This document shows positions 1 through 4,918 of a stretch of 8,676 nt of DNA, piece by piece. This stretch comes from DAIRVC01 sp036803025 (GTDB taxonomy: Bacteria > Chloroflexota > Anaerolineae > Anaerolineales > E44-bin32), in assembly GCA_036803025.1 (NCBI GenBank), contig DAIRVC010000111.1, forward strand, positions 1-8,676, read 5' to 3'. The notes under the pieces are model-generated. The model made no database searches and was not told where the DNA came from. It saw nothing but the letters and a program-made list of their open reading frames with translations. The position numbers and the translations under genes were made by a program. How positions within the stretch are numbered: position 1 is the first letter of the stretch; each line of letters begins with the position of its first letter.

Positions 1-359
1 TCACGGGCGAGAACGTCGGCAAGATCAGCAAGAAGGTCAAGATCATCGCCGAAGGAGCCAACGGCCCTGTCACCATCGAGGCCGACAAGGAGATCCAGAA
101 GCGAGGCATCCTGGATGTCCCCGATTTCCTGTGCAACTCCGGCGGCGTGACCGTTTCCTACTTCGAGTCGGTCCAGAACGACATGAACTTCTACTGGTCG
201 ACCGACGAGGTCCTCAAGCGGCTGGATGAGAAGATCAGCACCGCCTTCCACGCCGTGCTGGACACCTCACTCAAGCAGAACGTCACCATGCGCGACGCGG
301 CTTACCTGGTCGCCATTGAACGCGTCGTCAAGGCCATGCAGTTCCGCGGTTGGATCTAG
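1..359 (+). CDS. Glutamate dehydrogenase, C-terminal part (5' end outside window)
   Basis: The first full codon is at base 3 and the gene stops with TAG at 357-359, leaving 118 residues. These are the end of a Glu/Leu/Phe/Val dehydrogenase, which interconverts glutamate and 2-oxoglutarate with NAD(P) in the cytoplasm. Diagnostic stretches are IIAEGANGPVT (the EGANGP nucleotide-domain motif), ILDVPDFLCNSGGVTVSYFE (family form usually IPDFLANAGGVTVSYFEWVQN) and the terminal helix AAYLVAIERVVKAM. Small departures from the form I know are TIEAD where TPEAD is common, and Cys for Ala in DFLCNSGG; neither suggests loss of function. The gene ends just before a strong terminator, so it is not cotranscribed with the GTPase downstream. 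NADH or NADPH preference cannot be judged because the Rossmann dinucleotide-binding loop lies upstream. Family assignment is secure; the symbol is left empty because gdhA and gudB types cannot be told apart from this end. Confidence 0.95.
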   Translation, partial: TGENVGKISKKVKIIAEGANGPVTIEADKEIQKRGILDVPDFLCNSGGVTVSYFESVQNDMNFYWSTDEVLKRLDEKISTAFHAVLDTSLKQNVTMRDAAYLVAIERVVKAMQFRGWI

Positions 360-388
360 GCTTTCAAGCCTTTTGAGTTGGGAGCGTC

Positions 389-421
389 GATCGGGGGCCG
401 GATGGCCCCCGATCTGCTTTT
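389..421 (+). terminator. Intrinsic terminator after glutamate dehydrogenase
   Basis: A perfect 11-bp inverted repeat, GATCGGGGGCC (389-399) and GGCCCCCGATC (404-414), encloses a GGAT tetraloop. It is followed by TGCTTTT (415-421), a short and slightly interrupted T-tract. It starts 29 bases after the dehydrogenase stop codon. The GC-rich perfect stem with a tetraloop is typical of a Rho-independent terminator; the weak T-tract is its only flaw. Confidence 0.85.
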
Positions 422-485
422 GACGATAGAGAAGACTCTCTCTTCCCTCTCACCAGATAGTGGACCTCGTAGTCGTCGTAGGGGC

Positions 486-502
486 TGTGGATGTGTGGAT
501 GA
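486..502 (-). promoter_or_regulatory. Two overlapping DnaA-box-like 9-mers, minus strand
   Basis: On the plus strand TGTGGATGT (486-494) and TGTGGATGA (494-502) share one base. Read on the minus strand they are ACATCCACA and TCATCCACA. Both keep the TCCACA core of TTATCCACA and differ in the first one or two positions. Their orientation is opposite to the boxes at 732-781. They are weaker matches and could be chance. Confidence 0.35.
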
Positions 503-730
503 CTGCCATGGGGGGCTCCAAGTACCGAAGATATGGGCTCGTGCGGAGAAGGCCGACAGCAGTGGCGCTCCTTCAGCTGCGGTCCATGAACAGGGACACA
601 GGGGACAGTGTGTGAAGAACGCCGGCGCCAAGGCAGCGAAGTTGGGCAAAGCGCCACATGTGGGCTGCCCGGACCGGTCAGTGTCACTCGTACGGTCACC
701 AGGTGTGGCGACTGGTTCAGACAGCCGGGC

Positions 731-792
731 GTTCTCCCCAAAGGGAGACGGTTCTCCACAGAAAGAGGCCAGTTATCCACAAGGGAAGGGGG
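731..792 (+). repeat. Three phased 20-21 bp repeats containing DnaA boxes
   Basis: Three imperfect direct repeats begin at 731, 751 and 772, each opening with GTTMTCCMCA and continuing into a purine-rich AAGGGA/GAAAGA tract. The embedded 9-mers are TTCTCCCCA (732-740), TTCTCCACA (752-760) and TTATCCACA (773-781). The last matches the E. coli high-affinity DnaA box exactly, and the middle one differs at one position. Spacings of 20 and 21 bases place the boxes on the same helix face. The structure is read directly; DnaA binding is inferred. Confidence 0.6.
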
Positions 793-841
793 CTGGTGGG
801 CTGTCGTCAGCCCGGATTCGGGCAAGCAAGGGTGGCTGGGC

Positions 842-847
842 TACAAT
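842..847 (+). promoter_or_regulatory. -10 element TACAAT, probable leaderless promoter of the GTPase gene
   Basis: TACAAT matches the TATAAT consensus at five of six positions. Six bases separate its end from the ATG at 854-856, so a transcript starting at the usual distance would begin at or next to the A of the start codon. No Shine-Dalgarno sequence lies upstream of that ATG, which fits a leaderless mRNA. A convincing -35 element is not visible: the best candidate, around TTCGGG at 817-822, is poor and 19 bases away. Confidence 0.5.
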
Positions 848-853
848 GGCGAC

Positions 854-2098
854 ATGAGCGAACGAAGTGGGTTCTCGGAGTTTGTTGGCCGCCAGGCGGA
901 CGAGATTCGACGTGCCTGGGATGCACTGCCCTTCGGCAGCCAGTCCGAACTCGGCAAGGCACTGGGCTTGCTACCGTCCGATATGAAGAGCTGGCGCAGC
1001 TTGATCGGCGAGGCAATGGAGCAGCTGCGCGTCGCCGCCGGCGACAAGCACCAGGTGGTCATTGTCGGCCCGGCGAACAGCGGGAAGTCGACGCTGTATA
1101 ACACGCTGATCCGCTCCGGGAGGGACCGGGCTGAGGTGAGTGCGCTGCCGGGGACGACGCGCCAGGCACAGGCGGCCGATGCCGGGCTGTTCTCAATCGT
1201 TGATACGCCGGGCGCCGACTCCCCCGGGACCGTCGGTGCAGAGGAACGCGGGCGGGCGCTGCAAGCGGCGCAGACCGGGGACCTGCTGGTCGTACTGTTC
1301 GATGCAGAACACGGCATTCGTCCCCCGGAGCAGGCGCTGTTCAACGATCTGGCCGGATTGGCCAGGCCCATGGTTGTGGCGCTGAACAAGATCGACCTGG
1401 TGGGACGCGAGCGGGCGGCGGTCCTCGGCCGTGCGGCCGCGGCACTGGGCATTGATGTCTCCCAGTTGATCCCAGTCAGCGCTAAACAGGGGCAGGGCAT
1501 CGACAGGCTGCTCGTAGCCGTGGCGAAATCCGAGCCGGGAATCGTCGCCGCGCTGGGAGCGGCGCTGCCGGCCTACCGTGGAAAACTATCTCAGGCAGTC
1601 GTGGCCCGGGCGGCATCGACGGCCGGGGCGATCGCGCTGGCCCCATTGCCCTTCGCCAGCTTCCTGCCTCTCATCGTGGTACAGAGTGCCATGGTGATGA
1701 GCATCGCCCGGATCTACGCCTACCGGATGACATTGAGCCGGGCACGCGAGTTGGTGGCTACGTTTGGCATTGGGCTGTTGGCGCGCAGCTTGTTTTACGA
1801 GTTGACCAAGTTTGGGGGCCCTCCCGCGTGGCTGGTGGCGGCCGCCGTGGCCGGCGGAACGACCGTGGCACTGGGGCGCGCGGCGACGGCCTGGTTCGAA
1901 CGCGGCGAGAAACTCTCAGGGGAGACGCTGTTTTGCTATGAGCCGGCGACCACCGAGAGGCTGATGGGCCGGCTTGGGCGGCGCGGCCGGCGCGCCCCGA
2001 GCCGGAGCGTACTGCAGGATGATGTCCGTCAGGCGCTGGCCGAGATGGAGCCCGGGGCGGGTGAGCGGGGTTCGGCGGACGCCGGGCCGGGATCCTGA
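854..2098 (+). CDS. Ras-like (Era/Der-type) GTPase with membrane-associated DUF697-like C-terminal domain
   Basis: A protein of 414 residues. All GTPase motifs are intact: G1 GPANSGKS (72-79), G2 PGTTR (99-103), G3 DTPG (117-120), G4 NKID (178-181) and G5 SAK (209-211). The PGTTR form places it in the Era/Der (TrmE-Era-EngA) group. Residues 1-65 are a helical N-terminal extension. After the G domain, roughly 240-360, comes a hydrophobic region resembling DUF697 of GTPase-associated membrane proteins, with apolar stretches at about 252-285 and 325-342 that may insert in or lie on the membrane. The tail (372-414) is basic and then acidic/Gly-rich. The start at 854 is chosen because the frame extends open to 608 with non-protein-like sequence, and a TACAAT lies just before this ATG. 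The zinc-ribbon gene follows after 28 bases, so both probably share a transcript. Hydrolysis of GTP is expected from the motifs; the cellular role is unknown. Confidence 0.9.
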   Translation: MSERSGFSEFVGRQADEIRRAWDALPFGSQSELGKALGLLPSDMKSWRSLIGEAMEQLRVAAGDKHQVVIVGPANSGKSTLYNTLIRSGRDRAEVSALPGTTRQAQAADAGLFSIVDTPGADSPGTVGAEERGRALQAAQTGDLLVVLFDAEHGIRPPEQALFNDLAGLARPMVVALNKIDLVGRERAAVLGRAAAALGIDVSQLIPVSAKQGQGIDRLLVAVAKSEPGIVAALGAALPAYRGKLSQAVVARAASTAGAIALAPLPFASFLPLIVVQSAMVMSIARIYAYRMTLSRARELVATFGIGLLARSLFYELTKFGGPPAWLVAAAVAGGTTVALGRAATAWFERGEKLSGETLFCYEPATTERLMGRLGRRGRRAPSRSVLQDDVRQALAEMEPGAGERGSADAGPGS

Positions 2099-2120
2099 AG
2101 CGGGCCGGGCTGGCCCAAAG

Positions 2121-2125
2121 AAAGG
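2121..2125 (+). promoter_or_regulatory. Shine-Dalgarno-like AAAGG before the zinc-ribbon gene
   Basis: AAAGG ends one base before ATG 2127 and four bases before the second ATG at 2130. The spacing suits initiation at 2130 better, so the protein may lack the first of its two methionines. No good site supports the longer open frame that extends upstream inside the GTPase gene. Confidence 0.45.
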
Positions 2126-2126
2126 C

Positions 2127-3395
2127 ATGATGTCCGACGGTGCGCGCGACCTCCTTGTCCGCGGGATCGCCGCGGCGAAAGCCGGCGAGCGGGCCGAGGC
2201 GCGCCACTACCTGGAATGGGCCCTGCGGCAGCAGCCGTCGTCCGATGAACAACTCGAGGCGTGGTTGTGGCTGAGTGACGTGGCCGAAGCCCACGACGAG
2301 GCGCGCCGCTGGCTGGAAGAGGTTCTAGCGAACGACCCCCACAACCCGCGCGCTCTCCGACGGCTGGCAGTCATCGAAGGGCGCCTGCTCCGCGCGGACA
2401 TGATCGACCCGGATCGACCTCTCCCGGCGGCCACTTCAAGCGACGGTCCTGTTGACATCGAACGATTCGCCTGTCCTGCATGCGGCGGGCAAATGGCCTA
2501 CGCACCGGACGGCGAGGGGCTGCAGTGTGACCACTGCGGCCGGCGGACCGCAGTCGGCGGCGTCCAGATCGTCGACTCCGACGCCGAGAACGACTTCGTG
2601 CTCGCGCTGGCGACCGCGCGTGGGCATGCCACACCTCAGGCGAGCCCGACCTTCGCCTGTGCAGCGTGTGGTGCGCGCTTCCTCCTGGCTCCGGAGACAC
2701 TCTCGCTCACCTGTCCCTACTGCGATGCCACCTATGCTGTCGAGGCGGGCGATGAGCGCATGCTGATCGCACCGGATGCCATCGTGCCCTTGATGGTTTC
2801 AGAGGATGAGGCCCGCCGGAGTCTGGAGGCATGGTCGCACAAGTCCGCCGGCATCGGCGGGCCGTTCATCATCGACCGCCTTGCCGCGGTGTATCTGCCG
2901 GTCTGGCAGTTCGAGATGGGCGGGGTGATCGATTGGAACGCAGCGCCTGGCGAGAGCAGGTGGGCGATGGAATCCGGCCCACTGAGCGGGACTGAGTCTC
3001 CTGTGAGCCCGATCGCCGTGCTGGCCAGGTCGCGGCCGCAGCCAGGGCAGGCGGCGGCCGCAGAGGACATCTCGGCGGACCTGCTGATTCCCTATGCCAC
3101 TGAGTATCTGGCCACTTGGCCTGCGGAGACCTACAGCCTGTCCCTGGCGGACGCCGCACTTCGGGCGCGCGAGCGCTCGCTGGATGCGACCGAGGCACGA
3201 CTGAGTGCGGCGGCCCGGGGGCTAAGGCCCGCGGTTCGATCGGCGCGCATGATCGTCGAGTCCTTCCGGCTCACGCTGGTGCCGATATGGTTGGCGGAAG
3301 CCCACGTCGGGCGAACGCACCTTGGGTTTGTCTTGAGCGGCGTGACCGCGGCCGTATATCGCGGGACACGGCAAGCCGGCCGCCTGGCAGGCTGA
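2127..3395 (+). CDS. TPR-like and double zinc-ribbon protein of unknown function
   Basis: A protein of 422 residues (421 if it starts at the second ATG). Residues 5-88 are amphipathic helices of TPR type, with ALRQQPSSDEQLEAWLWLSDV and VLANDPHNPRALRRLAVIEG as the clearest repeats. Two CxxC...CxxC zinc ribbons follow: C116-C119/C134-C137 and C178-C181/C196-C199. The C-terminal half (about 215-415) carries two related motifs, YLPVWQFEM (256-264) and LVPIWLAEA (384-392), the latter followed by a beta-rich end. This layout resembles bacterial zinc-ribbon proteins often mislabelled as 'primosomal protein N-prime-like' or 'TFIIB-type zinc ribbon', which also end in a PVW-type segment. It has no helicase motifs, so a PriA role is not supported. 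No signal peptide or membrane helix is visible. Its place 28 bases after the GTPase suggests cotranscription and perhaps a shared pathway; that link is inference. Zinc binding is likely from the cysteine pattern; no reaction is known. Confidence 0.85.
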   Translation: MMSDGARDLLVRGIAAAKAGERAEARHYLEWALRQQPSSDEQLEAWLWLSDVAEAHDEARRWLEEVLANDPHNPRALRRLAVIEGRLLRADMIDPDRPLPAATSSDGPVDIERFACPACGGQMAYAPDGEGLQCDHCGRRTAVGGVQIVDSDAENDFVLALATARGHATPQASPTFACAACGARFLLAPETLSLTCPYCDATYAVEAGDERMLIAPDAIVPLMVSEDEARRSLEAWSHKSAGIGGPFIIDRLAAVYLPVWQFEMGGVIDWNAAPGESRWAMESGPLSGTESPVSPIAVLARSRPQPGQAAAAEDISADLLIPYATEYLATWPAETYSLSLADAALRARERSLDATEARLSAAARGLRPAVRSARMIVESFRLTLVPIWLAEAHVGRTHLGFVLSGVTAAVYRGTRQAGRLAG

Positions 3396-3439
3396 GCCCC
3401 ACCCACGGTCCGGAACACGTAAAGCCGGGGACGACTGTG

Positions 3440-3460
3440 AGGCCGAGTGTCTCTCGGCCT
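3440..3460. terminator. Hairpin between convergent genes, possible bidirectional terminator
   Basis: AGGCCGAG (3440-3447) pairs perfectly with CTCGGCCT (3453-3460) across a 5-base loop. It lies in the 98-base gap between the zinc-ribbon stop (3395) and the lipoprotein stop (3494), where a terminator for both strands would be expected. No T-tract follows on either strand, so it is at best a weak intrinsic terminator. Confidence 0.45.
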
Positions 3461-3493
3461 GCATCTGAGTCGGCAGGGGCTGAGTTGGCGTGC

Positions 3494-4844
3494 CTAGTGC
3501 AACGGGAAGCCCGATGCCTCACGGAGCGCGGCGGCGGACGCCGCGTCGGGCGCTTCGATCCAAAGCGTCTGATCGTTGCCAACATCGAGGACCACCACGC
3601 CGGACGGCGTCGTCCAGGTGAGCGATGTGCCCGCGCGCCGGGAGGGTCCGAACCGATTCTCCCCATACGTCCGGAAGGCGCCGGAGAACTCGTGAGCGTC
3701 CCGAACGGTATCCCAGCGGGTCAGCAGAACCAGGGCAGTCCGTCCATCCCCGGGGCTGGAGAGCAACGCGTAGTGATCTCCGTCCCAGCCGGATGCAGCC
3801 AGCGCGGTTTCGTTGGAGGCGAGGAAGGACTCGAGCACCAGCAGCGTGCGCCATTCGCCCAGCACGCCGGAGTCATCAGTCGTCCACTCCGGGCCGAGGG
3901 AGGGGGCCAGGTCCGCAAGCTCGGGAGGGCGCGGCTCGTCGTTCGGGTAGCGTTCCGGGTGGAGGATCTGCTCGGTGGAGATCGGCGGCACGGTATAGGA
4001 CTGGTCCACGCCGGCCCAGCCCGCTTTGAGAAACAGGCCGCGGGCAAACCCGACACCCTGCTGGATCGGGAAAGCAAGGACCCGCACCAGGCTCGAAGTG
4101 CCGGGTTCGATCGCGAACGGCGAGGAGGCGCACCCGGGAAAAGCGTCGCCCAGTGCGAGGGACGATGACCCAAACGTGCGTTGCCACTGTTCGGCGAGGA
4201 GGGCGGCATCGCCTTGAATGAGGGCCCGGCTCGCCAGACAAGCGTCGGTATCCGATGGGCAAGCATCGGTCTGATGCCCGGAGGCGAGGCCGGGCGTGGA
4301 CCCCACGACCAGCAAGCGATCATACGCGCACGCGACCTGCGTCAACTCCTCGTCCACCCCCTGCAATTCGGAGGTGATGGCCAATCCCCCATCCGGCGAC
4401 TCCGATACCACTGGGGTACCAAGCCCAAGCGCCGCAAGGATCCCTTCCAAGTCAAGATCTGGCTCAGCCAATCCGAACCGCCGCAGCAAACGAACTTCTC
4501 TCTCGAGGGTTGGGCGAGGCCATGCGGCGAGGAATGCAGTCCGGGTCAGCCGTTCGATCTCGACCTGTGTGACCATGCTGGTGGCCAGACTCTGTTGCGC
4601 CTCGATGCCGCGCAGCCCGGCGACCTGAAGGAGGGTCCGATGGAGATAACACAGTGGCGCCTGCGGGAGCATGGAAGTAGCCGCGACTGTGCGGGTGGGN
4701 NNNNNNNNNGTGGGTGGGAGCAGGCGATGTCGTTGGCGGGATCGGAGATGCAGTCGCGGTCGAAGTGGCGGATGAAAGCGGCGCGCAGGCGGCGCACAGC
4801 GAGAGGAGCATCACGAAGCAGGCGGGGCGTATCCGGTGATGCAT
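3494..4844 (-). CDS. Lipoprotein, inactive zincin-like (Hvo_1808-type) protein, interrupted by an assembly gap
   Basis: Residues 1-20, MHHRIRPACFVMLLSLCAAC, form a lipoprotein signal: basic start, apolar core and CAAC box, with C20 as the lipid-bearing cysteine. A Ser/Thr/Pro-rich linker runs into 10 N (4700-4709). Beyond the gap the frame appears shifted, but dropping the Ns joins both sides in frame (PAPTH then PTRTVAATS), giving about 446 residues plus any missing multiple of three bases. The rest resembles a family I know from Chloroflexota and haloarchaea (Hvo_1808-type surface proteins). Counting the Met at 4670-4672 as 1, it shows ALIQGDA (150-156), STEQILHPERY (232-242), GWDGDHYAL (295-303) and a WDT...EF segment (320-329). 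Relatives have a YAHEYTHALQD-type HExxH and ALxEGDA; here the equivalents are VACAYDRLLV (113-122) and ALIQGDA, so both metal-ligand motifs are lost. It is probably an exported, membrane-anchored non-catalytic protein. No Shine-Dalgarno is evident at this ATG; an ATG at 4863-4865 is possible. It is last in the minus-strand run, 66 bases after the kinase. Confidence 0.75.
4700..4709. other. 10-N assembly gap in the lipoprotein linker, flanked by GGGTGGG
   Basis: Ten undetermined bases sit between GCGGGTGGG (ending 4699) and GTGGGTGGG (4710-4718). The flanks are the same GGGTGGG unit, coding for Pro-Thr on the minus strand. The true length is unknown. Frame continuity of the lipoprotein allows zero or any multiple of three bases here. 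Confidence 0.9.
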
Positions 4845-4888
4845 GACGGCCGACCGGCCAAGCATATCATGCGGCTGCGCTGACAACG

Positions 4889-4918
4889 TGACACGTGTCA
4901 GGGCCACGTGTCACGTGG
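4889..4918. promoter_or_regulatory. Paired CACGTG palindromes, candidate operator
   Basis: Two perfect palindromes lie three bases apart: TGACACGTGTCA (4889-4900) and CCACGTG-T-CACGTGG (4904-4918). They share the 9-mer CACGTGTCA as a direct repeat 13 bases apart (4892-4900 and 4905-4913). The right one covers the stop codon of the kinase gene (4911-4913), and both lie upstream of the lipoprotein start on the minus strand. Near-zero loops argue for a dimeric repressor site rather than a terminator. The binding protein is unknown. Confidence 0.5.

Larger units (their letters stand above)
422..853. other. Gene-free region with DnaA-box-like motifs and short palindromes
   Basis: About 430 bases with no convincing gene. 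Open frames cross it on both strands, but their translations are low-complexity, rich in Arg/Pro/Ser/Gly, and match no family I know. From left to right it holds: a weak hairpin AGAGA-AGAC-TCTCT (428-441); two overlapping DnaA-box-like 9-mers on the minus strand (486-502); near-direct repeats CAGGGACA and CAGGGGACA (591-607); short palindromes CCACATGTGG (654-663), GACCGGTC (672-679), AGTGTCACT (680-688), CGTACG (689-694) and GGTCACC (694-700); three phased repeats on the plus strand ending in a perfect DnaA box (731-792); and a promoter -10 element at its right edge (842-847). It may be a replication-related or multi-protein regulatory region. No dnaA, dnaN or other replication gene is visible, so function is inference. 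Confidence 0.6.

Noticed and set aside
731..792. CRISPR array
   Set aside because: Only three degenerate 20-21 bp direct repeats with no spacers between them; the DnaA-box content explains them better.
364..825. Minus-strand frame of 153 residues filling the gene-free region
   Set aside because: Composition is Pro/Ser/Arg/His-rich and non-protein-like, and it runs through the dehydrogenase terminator; long open frames are common by chance in GC-rich DNA.
608..853. Upstream extension of the GTPase reading frame to a start at 608
   Set aside because: The added 82 residues are low-complexity, match no GTPase N terminus I know, and cover the DnaA-like repeats; the ATG at 854 has a promoter element just before it.
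378..857. Open frame ending in an ATGA overlap with the GTPase start
   Set aside because: The overlap looks like translational coupling, but the frame begins inside the terminator region and its translation is Gly/Arg/Ser-rich without recognisable domains.
1974..2126. Longer N terminus for the zinc-ribbon protein, starting inside the GTPase gene
   Set aside because: The extra 51 residues are the Arg/Gly-rich alternate frame of the GTPase tail; an SD-like AAAGG supports 2127/2130.
3440..3460. Strong terminator for both convergent genes
   Set aside because: The 8-bp hairpin is real, but there is no T-tract on either side, so only a weak or Rho-assisted role can be supported.
3116..4168. Plus-strand frame of 350 residues across the convergent junction
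   Set aside because: It overlaps the zinc-ribbon gene and the lipoprotein gene in other frames and contains no family motif; the minus-strand frame carries the recognisable sequence.
4700..4709. True frameshift or pseudogene in the lipoprotein
   Set aside because: The shift is caused only by the ten placeholder Ns; the frames agree when these are removed.
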